DNA of 64,000 nucleotides from Clarkia xantiana subsp. parviflora (GCA_036873135.1 JAPTYO010000007.1:62978383-63042382); one strand, 5' to 3'; counted from the stretch's first letter, positions 1 to 12,449 are shown. Numbers and translations: made by a program. Notes: generated by a model not told the origin, from the sequence alone.

Positions 1-104
1 GAGGCTCTATAAAAAAGCTGCCTCGTGTCTTCCTCAATTGTGCCACAAGATTAATCAGAGTGCGCAACAAGATTTGAGGTCAAATCCTTTCCAACCCGGA
101 AGGG

Positions 105-854
105 ATGATGTACTTTACACCGTTGAGAAGATCGACAATATTTGAAGATGATGTTCGTGTTGCTGTCTCGTTATCCAGAGACGTGGCGAGGATGCAAAGT
201 GTTCCAAGGACGTTTGTCTCTGACCGAAAATCGAAGTTCTTGATCAACTCTTGGAAGACTCTATGGGCGAAGCTTGAAAGGGAACTACTCTTCAACTACA
301 CTTGTAACCCCCAAACTGATTGTCAAATCAAAGTGACTCCCTCTAAAACGGTGTATGGGTTCAATCCACTAACGCCAATGGACTTGACTCCATTTTCAAT
401 TAAAGATCCAGCTTGCACCAAAGGAAAGAAGAGGGCTGAACAGATCTAGGGATTCCTTATAAAGGTGCAACGAGAAATCAAAAGGAAGAATGCAGAGCAT
501 GATCAAGCGGCCAACAAGACGAGGAGACAAGCCATGATACATTCATGTGACACTGTATTAATTCATCTCCTAGAACACAGGTTTCCATTTATACGAGGAA
601 ACAAGATGATGCCAAGATCAGATGGTCATTTCTGTGTGTTAGACAAGGCGAGTTACATTTTGTATGCGAATAAGCCACCCGATGATTATAGTGTCCTTGC
701 AACTTTTGATGTGAAAGCTTTGGCGCTGCACTTAAGAAATGGAGATGATCTAGCTATGAGGACAAATCCTTACCAACTTGGGGAGAATGATGTGCTTCGG
801 GATGCTCCAACCTTGACATTGCATAGAGGATCAAAGCAAAGCCGCCCAAGATAA
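105..854 (+). pseudogene. Ty3/gypsy chromovirus-type integrase C-terminal remnant
   Basis: This is the end of a Ty3/gypsy pol polyprotein, whose integrase would insert element cDNA into chromosomes. The frame starting at 105 shows the integrase-core motif around 'FVSDRKSKFL' with its catalytic Asp, then 'CNPQTD', then 'VYGFNPLTPMDL', which in plant chromoviruses lies about 45 residues further on. The intervening core, including the catalytic Glu, is therefore deleted. An in-frame stop at 447-449 separates this from the next stretch (465-854). That stretch carries the typical post-core segment: a basic 'KRKNAEHDQAANK' helix, 'MMPRSDGHFCVLDK' and 'YSVLATFDVKAL', ending with 'RTNPYQLGENDVL'. It is plainly non-functional. 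Assignment to Ty3/gypsy is secure; the chromovirus (Reina/CRM/Tekay-like) lineage is inferred from motif wording. The element's 5' part lies outside the window. Confidence 0.85.
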
Positions 855-1463
855 GCATCGAGTGATGCTTCTTCAAACCCAAGGCCATTTGAGGGCTCTA
901 AATGACGAAATGGCGGTCCAATCACTCGATCCAAGGCCCAAGTCACAAACATGGCCAATGGAGGGCCCAAAATGCTGTTGCAGATGCAAGAAGGCCCAAG
1001 AGACACTCAAGTCAATTAGCATTCAATGTTAATCCGCCCAACAACCAAATAACCTTGAGACTTGGGTTCTGAATTAATTTGCTTATGTTTTCTAGTATTT
1101 TCTTTCCAATAAAGTCTGCTCCCCATGCATGAGTTAGCCAATTCAAGTATGAATTTCGTTTTTGTTGTAAGAGCACTATATAAGCTCTACTAATATGTTA
1201 TTTCCAGCAGCTTTGAGGAATGAGATTATTGCCTTAGTGCACCCCTTTCTTATCTAAGCAATCTAATTGTTTAGTGGCGAAACCTATCCGATTCTTATCC
1301 CTCATCCTTGAGTGTGGCAAATAAAACCCGGACGTGTTTGCTTGTGGCGAGTTATCTTATCAAGCATTGTTGAACGGTTCTACCATCCACCCTTCTTAAC
1401 CTATACATTTCTGTCAATTTTATTCAGTTCCAATTCCCTTTTTGTCGACAATCGAGGCACATC
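855..1463 (+). other. 3' UTR and probable LTR remnant of the leading gypsy element
   Basis: This non-coding stretch follows the integrase remnant. A promoter-like 'cactatataagctc' at about 1173-1186, a downstream 'gaggaatgagattattgcc' and pyrimidine-rich sequence are what a plant gypsy LTR looks like around its TATA box and R region. I cannot find a second copy in the window, so the LTR limits are not defined. The satellite array begins about 1464 without a clean TG...CA end, so the junction is probably a breakpoint. Confidence 0.5.
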
Positions 1464-4260
1464 AAGTCTTTATCCCTTTTTAGTTTTGTCTAAGAAACAT
1501 CGTTTATTCATAGGGTAATACTGCCAATGGGGTTTTTCCAAAGTTTTATTTATCAAAATCTCCTCATCCGGAGATACAAATTTGATGAAATTAGTTGATA
1601 TCGCATTTATTCTAGACATGTATGATCATACAAAGTCTTTATCCCTTTTTAGTTCGTTCTTAGTATCATTGTTTATTAATAAAGTACTACTGCCTATAAG
1701 GCTTTTCCATATTTTTATTTATCAATATCTTCTCACTCGGAGCTCCGAATTGGATGAAATCAGTTGATATCGCATTAATTCTAGATAGATATGATCATAC
1801 TAAAGTCTTTATCCCTTTTTGATTCAGTCTCGGAATCACTTCATATTCATAAATATCCACCGCCTTTGGGGTTTTTCTAAATTTTTATTTATCTATATAT
1901 TCTCATTAGAAGCCCCGAATCGGATTAAATCACCTGCTATCGCAGTTATAGATGTTTATGAATATACTAAAGTCTTTATCCCTTTTTAGTCTGGTTTCTG
2001 AAAAAATCGTTTATTCAGAGTACTACTACCTATGAGGTTTTTCCATATTTTTATTTATCAACATCTCCTCACTCGGAGCTCCTAATTTGATGAAATCAGT
2101 TGAAATCGCATTTATTCTAGACGTATATGATCATACTAAAGTATTAATCCATTTTTAGTTCGGTTTCAGAATCACCGTTTATTGATAGGGTACTATTGCC
2201 TATAAGGTTTTGCCAAATTATTATTTATCAATATCTCTTCACTCGATGTTCTGAATTGGATGGAATCAGTTGTTATTGCATTCATTCTAGACGTATATGA
2301 TCATATTAAGCATTTAGCCTTTTTTATTTCGGTCTTAGAACCACCGTTTATTAAAAGGGTGCTACTGCCTATAGGGTTTTTCCAAATTTTTATTTATCAA
2401 TATCTATTCACTCGAAGCTCTGAATTGGATGGAATCAGTTGTTATTGCATTCATTCTAGACGTATATTATCACACTAAAGCATTTAGCCTTTTTTTTATT
2501 TCGGTCTTAGAACCACCGTTTATTAATAGGATACTATTGCCTATAGGGTTTTGCAAATTTTTTATTTATCAAGATCTCCTCACTGGAAGATCTAAATAGG
2601 TTGAAATCATTTGCTATCGCATTATTCAAGACATGTATGATCCTACAAAGTCTTTATCCTTTCTAGTTCGGTCTTAGAATTATTGTTTATTTATAAGGTA
2701 TTACTGCATATGGGGCTTTTCCATATTTTTATTTATCAATATCTCCTCACTCAAAGATCCGAATTGGATGAAATCAGTAGCTGTCGCATTTATTCTAGAT
2801 GTATATGATCATACCAAAGTCTTAATCCCTCTTTAGTTCGGTCTCGGAATCACCGCTTATTCATAAGGTACTATTGCCTATAAGGTTTTGTCAATTTTTT
2901 ATTTATCAATATCTCCTCACTCGGAGCTCCAAAGTGGATGAAATTAGTTGCCATCGCATTCATACTAGACGTATATGATCATACTAAAGTGTTTATCCCT
3001 TTTTAGTTCGGTCTTAGAATTAACGTATATTCATAGGGTTCCACTGCCTTTATAGGTTTTGTTAAATTTATATTTATCTATATATTCTCATTGGGAGCTC
3101 CGAATTGGATGAAATCAGCCAGTACTGGATTTATAGACGTTTATAATCATACTAAAATCTTTATCCCTTTTTTATCTAGTCTTAAAACATCGTTTATTCA
3201 TAGGGTAATACTGCCTATGGGGATTTTTCCAAATTTTCATTTATGAAAATCCCCTCACTCGAAGATCTGAATTTGATGAAATCAGTTGATATTCATTTAT
3301 TCTAGACATGTATGATCATACAAAGTCTTTATCCCTTTTTAGTTCAGTCTCAAAATCAATATTTATTAATAAGGTACTACTGCCTAAGTGGCTTTTCCAT
3401 ATTTTCTTTATCAATATCTCCTCACTCAGAGCTCCAAATTGGATGAAATCATATGTTATCGCATTCATTCTAGACGTATATGATCATACTAAAATCTTTA
3501 TCCCTTTTTAGTTCGGTCTCAGAATTAGCTTATATTCATAGGGTTCCACTGCCTTTGGGGTTTTGCTAAATTTATATTTATCTATATATTCTCATTCAGA
3601 GCTCCGAATTGGATGAAATCACATGCTATCGCATTTATAGACGTTTATGATCATACTAAAATCTTTATCCCTTTTTAGTGTTGTCTTAGAAATATCGTTT
3701 ATTCATAGGATACTACTGCCAATGGGGTTTTTCCAAATTTTTATTTATCAAAATCTCCTCACTCGGAGCTCTGATATAGATGAAATCAGTTTTTATTGCA
3801 TTCATTCTAGACGTATATGATCATACTACAGTCTTTATCCCTTTTTAATTCAGTCTCAGAATCACCGTATATTAATAAGGTTTCATTGCCTTTTGGGTTT
3901 TTTCTAAATTTTTTATTTATCTATATATTCATATAAGGAGCTCCGAATTGGATGAAATCGGTTTCTATTGCAGTTATAGACGTTTATGATCATACTAAAG
4001 TTTTATCCCTTTTTAGTCCGGTCTTAGAAACACCGTTTATTCATAGGGTACTACTGCTTATGATGTTTTTCCATATTTTTATTTATCAATATCTCCTCAC
4101 TCGGAGCTCTGATTTGGATGAAATCAGTTCTATCACATTCATTCAAGACGTATATGATCATACTAAAGTATTTCTCCATTTTTAATACAGTCTCAAAATC
4201 ACCGTATATTCATAAGGTTCAACTGCCTTTGGGGATTTGCTAAAATTTTATTTATCTATA
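1464..4260. repeat. ~169-bp satellite tandem array, left block (~16 copies)
   Basis: A diverged head-to-tail repeat. The landmark 'tatgatcata' (a 10-bp palindrome) or a variant recurs near 1622, 1791, 1958, 2126, 2297, 2466, 2637, 2804, 2976, 3145, 3311, 3480, 3648, 3817, 3986 and 4155, so the period is 167-171 bp. Other unit landmarks are 'ctttatccctttttagttcgg', 'accgtttattcatagggta', 'tttttatttatca' and 'gaattggatgaaatca'. Two monomer types occur: one with 'tcaatatctcctcactcgg' and 'gcatttattctagacg', the other with 'tctatatattctcat' and 'gcagttatagacgttt'. Short open frames inside it are by-products of the repeat. The array resumes at 13177 after an insertion. Function unknown; monomer length is in the range of many plant (peri)centromeric satellites. 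Confidence 0.93.
4251..4260. repeat. Target-site duplication, left copy (MITE in satellite)
   Basis: The 10 bases 'tttatctata' match 'tatatctata' at 13177-13186 in 9 of 10 positions. They flank the inverted termini of the palindromic MITE. A 10-bp duplication fits Mutator-like elements (typically 8-11 bp). Because the target is itself repetitive and AT-rich, the exact length (8 or 10) is uncertain. Confidence 0.55.
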
Positions 4261-4671
4261 GGGAAAAGTATGTAAAACATGCAACATGTTTGAAAAAGAT
4301 GGTTATATGGACCAATATGTTTTTAAACGTACAACATGTTTGAAAAAAGATGTTTTATGGACTAAAATGTTTTAAAATGTACAACAAGCTCACAAAAGAT
4401 GGTAAAATGACGTATCGTCCACTTATTGTCACTAGTCTTATTAAGTGGACACATGTGGATCACGTTTTTAAAAAATAATAATAATTATTATTAGTATCTA
4501 CATCCACCCATTAATAATCATTACTATGTATAAATTAATTTATTGCTTTAATTATTATTACTTTTTTTAAAAATGTGTTCCGCACGTGTCCACTTAATGA
4601 AACTATTGATAACAACTGGACGATATATCATTTTAACATCTTTTGTAAGCTTGTTCTACATTTTAATACAT

Positions 4672-4676
4672 ATTGG
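4672..4676. repeat. Target-site duplication ATTGG, left (copia A)
   Basis: ATTGG immediately precedes the LTR terminus TGTTAG and recurs at 13051-13055 directly after the other LTR's terminal TTACA. It marks a single insertion event into the MITE arm. Confidence 0.92.
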
Positions 4677-5276
4677 TGTTAGATTACGAGGAGTAATCAC
4701 TACGGAAACACTAAAACATGGTACGTGCATGTAATCGAAATTACGAAGCGGAAGAGTTACACATACCTCAACAGTTACCGTAGTCCAAGATCCTTTGAAC
4801 GAGGGATTCTCGACCCTCCGGTCGGGACCCGTAGAGGTTCTTGTTAGAGAAGCCCTACGTGGTGCAGCTCCACAGCAAAGCCTCAGATTAATTCTTGACA
4901 CGGAGACAGATCTTCGGAGAGTTGCTCGAAAGCAATTTGGCACACCCTTGGTGTAAAGCTTGGTGCGGCCGAACTAGTGAGGTGTGGGAGGTGGGTTTTC
5001 TCTCTAAAACAGTCTTGTGAGGGAACTATGATTAACCCTAAATATTCCCTAACACCTCTTATTTATAGGAGGAGTAAAGTGGACAAAAGTCCACTTTACC
5101 CCACCTTAATAATTCGGCCGGCCTATGTATTTGAGGATGCCCAATTTTGGGCCTCCCATGTCAATTGGGATTTGGGTCTGGCCCAATTACCCTAATGTGA
5201 CATTTACCCAAGTTCATTAGGTAAACTATGCATATTATGGGCTACCAATTACGGCGCCCATCACCATATTCTTACA
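4677..5276 (-). repeat. 3' LTR of copia A
   Basis: A 600-bp repeat from TGTTAGATTACG to TCTTACA, matched by 12450-13050 with about 5% divergence. On its inner side 'gctcccactcgccgg' (5277-5291) reads on the minus strand as a purine-rich tract next to the LTR, as expected for the polypurine tract that primes plus-strand synthesis. A TATA-like 'tcttatttata' near 5058-5068 is oriented on the minus strand. Confidence 0.92.
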
Positions 5277-6412
5277 GCTCCCACTCGCCGGAATGGGAGG
5301 GTGCCTGTTAATGTATTGTTGTCCAAATCCGCATCAACATTTCTCCCCTTTGATCTGCTCCGTGCTTCCGAATAGTTCATACGAGGTTTTCCGTGCGACC
5401 GGCGGATACGACGGGCATCATGCTACTCATCTGTTAGGAGTGTTGTAGCGCCCGCGGAACGTTGATTCTTTTTCTCCAATCAACTTGTTATAAACAACAC
5501 TTATACATATTGTACTGCGTTGTATCCTAGATCAATTGATAATTCTCCATTTGCCTAGTTTCCACATAGGAACGCTTCTCCAAGGCATCCGTACAAGTAT
5601 TCACAACCTTTGACTAATATCCGGTTGGTGGCCACCTAGTGAATATAAGATTCGGTGAATTATAGGTGAACTTGACCATCCCCATCGCTCATACCCTTAG
5701 TCAAACCCAACCGGTTTCCAAAGACGTGGTCACTGGGCCTTTTTGTTCAGTACTACGCTCGTACGCCGAGAAATGAGCATTGAGCCTGACCTTGGGTATG
5801 AGTTTTGAGTCCATGAGGATACTTTGGGCGCTCTTCATAAGGCTCCCGGGATCAATAACACGCTCGAGGTGAAGAAGTTTGCGCCCGCCAGAATCACAAG
5901 GATTCTTTTCCTAGCACAACCGAGCTGTGACCCCGTGGTCGTACATGGCACGCGTAGTATGAAGCACGCGTTGATAGCATACTTGAACCTTTTGGGTCAA
6001 CAGGAATTTGATATGTCAATTATGCTATCACAGATTATCATCTGGTCCAGAATGTGGATTTATGACGAACGGAGTTCATCACGGTGATCTGCAGGACGAA
6101 GATCATGCTGAGTTACTTCGACAATAGATAATCGTTCTGTGTAATTAGGTTTATCCCCCTGGTTCTTAGCCAGCCTTGCATAGTAGAGGCCTCCCTCCAC
6201 CGCAAGACGACCGTACCTGCGTGACTAGGTAAAGCCCACATTCGACATAGTTTGGCAGAGGATTGCGTCCTCCTACGACTCATTTTATAGACCGTAAATT
6301 TGATGTAATCAAAATATTATGACGTCGATTGATCATAAACTCAGTTGCAATTCTTTCGCTTACAAAATGTAACTTTCTAATATCAAAATGTTATCACAAA
6401 TACATGCCATTT
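5277..6412 (-). other. Copia A, non-coding region between RNase H and 3' LTR
   Basis: No sustained open frame. The sequence next to the RNase H end is recognisably the same as B's 47932-48384 (shared 'accgtaaattcgat' and 'ctgagaaccagggggataaac'-type blocks, read on opposite strands), so it is an ordinary part of this family. B is cut at the point matching about 5958 here. Confidence 0.7.
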
Positions 6413-7740
6413 CTAAACCCTACGCATATCATGCAATTTTACATGCTTTTCGAATATATCCCTGCGCAGTGGTTTAGTTAATGGGTCTGCGATCATATTA
6501 TCAGTGGAAAAGTATTCCATAGTGATTATATTGTGTTCTACCATCGATTTAGCATTGAAATATTTCACATCAATGTGTTTGGTCTTACTATGGTACTTCG
6601 GATTCTTAACTGCCGCAATAGCTGCCTGACTGTTGAAGAACACCTTTACAAGTTTACTTCTGATGTCACCACCAAGCAACACAGTAAGAATCCTTTTCAG
6701 CCAGACTGCTTCCTGCGCGACACAGGTCTGGTTCTTGCTCGTCCATGAAATGGCGGCATTAGCAAGGAGAAATACTCCACTTGTGGTGGACTTACGATCA
6801 CCCGGATCGCCACCATGGTCGGCGTTACTGTAACCGGTCAATTCCAACTTCCCACCCTCATAGCACAGAGCATAGTCGGCAGTACCTTTCAGATAATGAA
6901 TTAGGTATAAATAGTAATTCTTCTTACAGTCTTTTAAATGTTGATTGCTAGGATCTGATTGGAAACGTGCTACTAGGTCCACGGCGTGACATATATTCGG
7001 ATAGGTGTATTGCACGGTGTATATCGAAATACCAACCACGCTTAAAACCTCTGCACCCTTCATCTGTTCATGCTCTGCCGGGTTTTTGGGGCTGTCACGA
7101 TTCAACAGTACGCACCCAAAAACCACCGGCGCATCCACTGGTGTTGGCATCCTGTAATCTGAACCAACTTTCAACTGTTCTTTGATAGGCTTCTTGAGAT
7201 AGACATAAATCCCGGGTAGCCCGATCTCAGGCAATTTTAATGCTTAAGATGGATGTGGCGTCTCCCATGTCTTTCGTCTCAAATACAGATGCCAACCAGG
7301 ACTTTGACTTATTCATGAAACTCATGTCATTTGTCGAAATGAGTATGTCGTCCACGTACAAGGTTAAGATGACATACTTAGACTCGGAGGTCTTATAATA
7401 CACGCACAGATTCTTGTGAAAACTCACTAATCCGTTTCCTACGATTTCCTCATGGAATTTGCGGTATCATTGCCGTGACGACTGTATAAGACCGTAGAGG
7501 GACCTTTTTGGAGTTTACAAACTTTTTGTTCGTTACTAGGTAATTAAACTCTCTGGTAGCTCCATGTAGATCTCTCCCTCCAGGTTTCCGTGGAGGAATG
7601 CGGTCTTAACATTCCTTTGGTGCAGCTCGTGATCGAGACTTGCGACCAGGACCATGAATGGCCCTAACCGTGGTTTTACGCACAGTCATTGAGTTTCTCT
7701 TATCAATGTCCTCTCCATGAAGCATAGGGTAAGACCTTTC
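6413..7740 (-). pseudogene. Copia A reverse transcriptase-RNase H remnant
   Basis: On the minus strand, 7227-7427 carries RT with 'SKYVILTLYVDDILIS', the catalytic YVDD box. The overlapping frame 6413-7234 carries the end of RT ('SNQHLKDCKKNYYLYLIHYLKGTADYALCYE' region) and RNase H ('LTGYSNADHGG', 'KSTTSGVFLLANAAISWTSK', 'KHIDVKYF', 'MIADPLTKPL'). Upstream, 7500-7740 still encodes 'VKTAFLHGNLEGEIYMELPE'-like RT finger residues, but with frame breaks. Compared with B, the RNase H has an in-frame 14-residue deletion between 'TSKNQTCVA' and 'QEAVWLKR', removing the segment that holds a catalytic Glu. Frameshifts occur at about 7227 and upstream of 7430. This is a dead copia-type RT/RNase H. Confidence 0.9.
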
Positions 7741-7989
7741 GCAATGAGTCGGTTTCTCCTACTTGTTCCATCAGTGGTGAGCCTTCTTTCAGGGCTCACC
7801 TTATCCTTATGCCCCTGTTGTTAACAGGTAAATCAACTATAGACTATAATAGCTTTCATTTAGGCGATCTCTCTCATTTATTATTTCTTTCCATTTCTCC
7901 ACTTGAGGTCTTTCTAGTGCTTGCCAACAGTTTGAGCGGGGTTTTCACCTTGCTCAATGGGATACTTGCCTTTGACTCTCGTCTAGGCA

Positions 7990-8262
7990 TCATGAGTCGC
8001 ATTTATTAGTCTGATCTTTTCTCCCACTTGGAATAACGCTTCTTATCGCAGCATCATTTCTATTGGGAAGAATCCTCCCACTCGCAACAATGCTTCTCAT
8101 CGGAGCATCGCCTCTGTTGGGAACAACAACAGTGCTAGAACCTTGACCTATAACTTTCCTATTACAACCTCTTGGTCTCGGGGTTTTACTTCCGAGATGC
8201 ATTCCTTGATCACTAGGATCTGGAACCAAGTATGGTTGGATCACTCCCACTGGGAACAATGG
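7990..8262 (-). pseudogene. Copia A linker upstream of RT (Pro/Ser-Gly rich)
   Basis: The minus-strand frame 7990-8259 contains 'PDPSDQGMHLGSKTPRPRG' and repeated 'IPSGR/IVASGR' phrases. It aligns with B's 46085-46351 ('GPSDQRINLGGKIPRPRGRPRK', 'IPSGSDAPIRSIIPSGS'). In copia polyproteins the linker between integrase and RT is normally of this low-complexity kind. Here it is followed upstream by non-coding sequence rather than integrase. I see no fold or catalytic motif in it. Confidence 0.6.
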
Positions 8263-9757
8263 GTAATATAGGTAGTTGTGTCACTCCAGGTTCAGCAATT
8301 TACCATCAGGTTCGACTTGATTCGTCATAACATATTCCTCCCACAGGATTTACAATGAAAATGTCCCCATTCTCATTTACCATATCATTCACTTGATTTG
8401 CTGGTTCAAGTCTCTCCCACTCGAATATGTGGGACCTGATCGTCATCGTTATTATGCTACGTTTTGATCATGACTATGTTTATTGAAACTGTTCATACAT
8501 TTGGAAAATTCGCCCTCTTAGTGATGTAATGCCTCATGTTCGACCACGGTACCATTTAATCCAAGCTGGGAACAGGTATTTTCTAGGAGTAACCGGCGTA
8601 CCCTCTTCATACATGCGTGTTTATTGCGCAAATTAATGTCGCATGGTGATATGATTTAACTCATTTTCACCCTCCAGCTAAGATGGTTACCTACCTTACC
8701 GATCTTAATGGAACACAGTTTTACAATTATGTGAATCGTCTGTCATCTTTCCATATGGAATGTCTTATAGAACGATTCAAACATTATGTATATATATATA
8801 AAATGTGTCTCTTGAAGTGTGTCATTTGATTTGAATGCCTAGCCTGACATATCGTTCAAGACTTCTAGAAGGAAAATCATTTAACTGACTTGATCCTTCT
8901 TCGTTTGCCGACTTATCTCAGTGATTTCATCCATCTCCGAACCGAGCATCTTAGGTATTCATCTTATGTGTCAGTTGATACTTTTACAAGGTCGTTGTAG
9001 CTTACGTAGCTTACTTCATACCGATGTAAATGTTATCAGTAAGTCATATTTTCGAAGGAGTGCAAATGAAAATTCAGCACGTCATCATATAAACAATTAA
9101 ATATTTAACTCATATAATGAAACGATGTGTTCCGTCTATCGAGGTCCACTTGCGCGTTGCGCAATTTACTCTGGGGTTCCCTTGGGTAAATCATTTCATT
9201 TCTGAAATTAATTCAATTTAATCGGTGTTAACGGTTTCAAACATGATTATCATTACAGTTTATTTCATTCAATGGAGTGATAATAATAAAATAAGATAAG
9301 ATTTATACCCGGTTCGTTCTTGGAATTACGCAATCAATGGATTTTAATGGCATGATCTAGTCCATAGATTTAGACGTAGGAGGAAAGGTATGGACTTGCT
9401 TGATTATGTGATATTTGATGTCAATCGCATGTTGGTTATATACTTATTTCGGATCGATCCCGTTCTTAACCGAGTTGATTAACCTTGATAAGAAGAACAC
9501 TTTTCGAAACGAAAGGTAACTACTTTATTCAATGAAACCGAAACATTGTAATCCAAACACGAAAAGAATTTGAACAAATAAGAACATACCAACATAACAA
9601 TACTGGGGTCTCAGATCTCAAACTTTGAAGTAATCATGAAGAAATTTTGTGGACAAGATGTCTTAATCGAAATGTACAGTGAAGGTACTGTAATCATGGT
9701 GAGTAAAGAACCGTATTATTGTTTAGACTTCTTTTTGCTTGGAGTTGCCAAGAAATT
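8263..9757 (-). other. Copia A, ~1.5 kb without coding signal between gag-like region and RT
   Basis: Protease and integrase should lie here in a complete copia element. I find no DSG/DTG protease motif, no HHCC zinc finger and no 'PYTPQQNG'-type core motif in any frame. Parts match B's 44527-45714 in inverted orientation (for example the 'aattcaatttaatcggtgtt' block near 9210). Both copies therefore inherited the same coding gap. The short plus-strand frame 9636-9965 is a shadow of the gag-like region. Confidence 0.7.
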
Positions 9758-10308
9758 TCACATAGCGACGAACCTTTCATCGAATGTCTCGGGCTCCTTC
9801 GGAAAATTTCCTTCTTTCTCATCTGTTTCGAATAGGTCTATCGTCGTTTTAATCGATTTGATCAAACACGTGAGGCCTTTTTCGTTAACAAACCATGAAA
9901 GAGGAAACATTTTCATTACCTTCCGAGCCCGTGTCCACACGTCCAACTCTTCAGCGGGGTCATGAATGGCTATTATGCCGTCATCATCGCATAAAATAAT
10001 GTAGTATTCTGCCATTAAGGCTCTAGCTTCGGCTGCCTTACCCTTACGGAAGCGAAGGTACATGGCACACCAAAGTTGCAATGCGCTGAGTTGTATATAA
10101 TCTCCTTCAACTTCTATTGTCAGCTGTGAGGGGATCAACTCTCGTGCATTATGATCCTTCCTCAAGCTTTTCTTGTTGTTGCATATGGTTCCTTATATCC
10201 GTCCAGTCTCAGTCTCTCTGTCGTTGGATTGACTTGATCGTCAAGATCTGAAGCGATGAGAAGATCCATAAAATTATCTCTCCAAGAATCATAATCCATG
10301 CCGTCCAG
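9758..10308 (-). pseudogene. Copia A gag-like protein, frameshifted
   Basis: On the minus strand the start near 10308 reads 'NLDGMDYDSWRDNFMDLL', a copia gag opening (compare '...GSNYxxW'). After a frame break near 10165 it continues 'LRKDHNARELIPSQL', 'ALQLWCAMYLRFRKGKAAEARALMAEYY', 'VWTRARKVMKMF', and ends '...PETFDERFVAM'. B (43917-44526) shows the same order and similar wording. No CCHC zinc knuckle is visible downstream, so the nucleocapsid part is missing or unrecognisable. Gag would form the capsid of the virus-like particle. Homology to copia gag is judged from the N-terminal motif and position only. Confidence 0.65.
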
Positions 10309-11284
10309 ATTGCGTGACTGGTAGAACTATACCGGGTCAGCAATGAAAACTACTACATCGATGATCAATCAAAATCAGGGAAACAATAACATTTTGAGAA
10401 AGAATTGCATACATCAAATATATATTGTGATTTCTCAGTCATCTAAACCAACCGACCACCAGTAAACCAATGGAAGATGGCTGTGAAAGAGTTCACAATA
10501 TTGTTGTCTTCTATCCAATAGATCAGTCTGTTAAAAACGGTTTAAATCGCAAATTACCGGAACGGGAATTTTAAAATAAGCATGCCCGATCTTGGCGTTC
10601 CCAAGGCCCTTTATTTTGGAAAAAATAATTCCGACGAATTCACTCATGCATACACAATTCTACAATCCATGCAAATTATCATATGCTAGTAACATTCATC
10701 ACACATACCACACACATGCTCACGCGTCATGCGTCTAATGTTCCGAGGAACTCATGCTTGCATTCATAATTCTACTTCTAAGTAAATTATCAAACGCAAC
10801 TACATCCTTAACATTCTAGCATACGTGTCAAACATGTAACATCCACATCAATCATACATATTTGGTGGCTGGTTTTCGGATTTAAAAATAATTTAAACAT
10901 TAGGGGTTGATTTGCAATTCATGCTTATATTCAATCACGCAAGCGTCTAGACATGAATCCTAGGCATTTTCAACCATCACAGCGTGTCTATTCTAGTGCG
11001 CAAACCATATATTTAACCAGGGGTCCGCCCACAACATGTAATATCCAGCTAGTTTGACTTAGTCAAGACAACAGTTCTAATCATGCATTAATATATATTG
11101 AATAATAAACAATTGCAATTCCGCCCACCAATTTAACCAGTCCTAAAAACATGTATCTCCGAGATCCATCCCCATAATCGAAACAAGGCATAAAGGATAG
11201 CAACCCTATGAGCACTGTATAGTCCATTTCGAGGTTCGAAAACATTTGGATTTCAAAACTTGACCTCCCTATTTTAATTGACTT

Positions 11285-11560
11285 GAATTCGGTTTGGAAA
11301 ACATTGTTCGATTCAGTCAATTTCAGTCCGGTTCGGTCTGGTTCAGAAAATCCGGTTCAGTCAGGTCCGAAAATCCGGTTCGGCAAAATTCGGTTCGGTC
11401 CGGTTTAAATTTAAAAATCTGGTTCGGTCCGAACCGGTCCAAGAAAATAGGGTTCAGTTCAACACTAAAAACCGGTTCGGTTAGATCCACTTAATTACCC
11501 CGGTCCGACCCGAATAGGTCGAACCGATTGAGAAAATCCGGTTCGGTTTAATTTCGTCCC
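11285..11560. repeat. Degenerate CGGTTC/AAATCCGGTTCGG repeat in copia A leader
   Basis: Runs of 'ccggttcggt' and 'aaaatccggttc' recur every 10-25 bp. The reverse-complement motif 'aaccgaaccg' makes an equivalent patch in B's leader (about 42755-42900), so it is a conserved feature of this family rather than a local slippage event. Confidence 0.8.
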
Positions 11561-11712
11561 GGTTTAACATATTGGACCGGCCCAATAATAAAAATTTGAA
11601 AAGTTGAGCCGAAATGTTTACTTGTTTCCCAAGTATGGTTTTAAATCCATTAAAAATATTAAACTTAGCCACCAAGTAACATTAATTATATAAATTAATT
11701 TCCAATATTAAA

Positions 11713-11795
11713 TATATATATATATATATATTTCGGCACACACATAAACATATATATATTTATTGCTAAGAATCTATCTTTAAAATTAAATCAAT

Positions 11796-11837
<42 letters not shown>
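11713..11837. repeat. (AT)n microsatellites
   Basis: Two runs of alternating AT, about 11713-11730 and 11800-11837, separated by AT-rich sequence with 'tttcggcacacac'. B has an equivalent run at about 42381-42404. Confidence 0.9.
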
Positions 11838-11839
<2 letters not shown>

Positions 11840-12435
11840 AATTTCGACACTATATATAATATATATATTTTATTTACTGTCTATATCTTTAATAGGGAAA
11901 TAAATAACTGACAATATATTTTCTCAATCTTTTAGGTAACTAAAATCTATCAATAATATCTTTAACCCTATTTAAATATTTAGATATATTGATAGTTATA
12001 TATTTCTGTATATTTTAATGTGAATCTATCCTAATGTTCCTAATTATAGGTATATTGTTACCTTAATTAAAAATTAAAATATGGTAAACAATATCCCTAG
12101 GTGGTTCGGCCGAAACTTGTAACTTGGTGCATAAGAAATTTAAAAATTTTACCTTTTAATTCATCTTAGGGTTCGGCACAAACACCAAATTAGGAACTAG
12201 TGGTCAAATTTTAAGATCAAATTTTAATAAGATCTTCAATCCAAAGTTTGATTTTGATAAATATTACTTTTTTCTTGAAGATCATGAACATCAAATAAAC
12301 CAAGAACATCATGAAAATTTCGGACCACCTTGTACTTAAAATTCCGAAAATTTTAAATTTTCCTTTTTAAAAATTCGGTCCAAAATTTATATTTTCAAGA
12401 ACACCAATTTATCAAAATCATGAACTCCTAACACA

Positions 12436-12448
12436 GGCTCTGATACCA
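12436..12448 (-). other. Primer-binding site of copia A (initiator tRNA-Met type)
   Basis: The minus strand reads TGGTATCAGAGCC, complementary to the 3' end of plant initiator tRNA-Met, one base inside the LTR that starts at 12450. It fixes the element's orientation as minus. Confidence 0.95.
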
Positions 12449-12449
12449 C

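Larger units (their letters stand above)
10309..12435 (-). other. Copia A leader (~2.1 kb between PBS and gag)
   Basis: This is an unusually long untranslated leader. It contains a CGGTTC-rich simple repeat (11285-11560) and AT dinucleotide runs (11713-11837). The stretch 10360-10860 is homologous to 33755-34244 (fragment A2) and to B's leader. No coding signal is supported. Confidence 0.7.
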
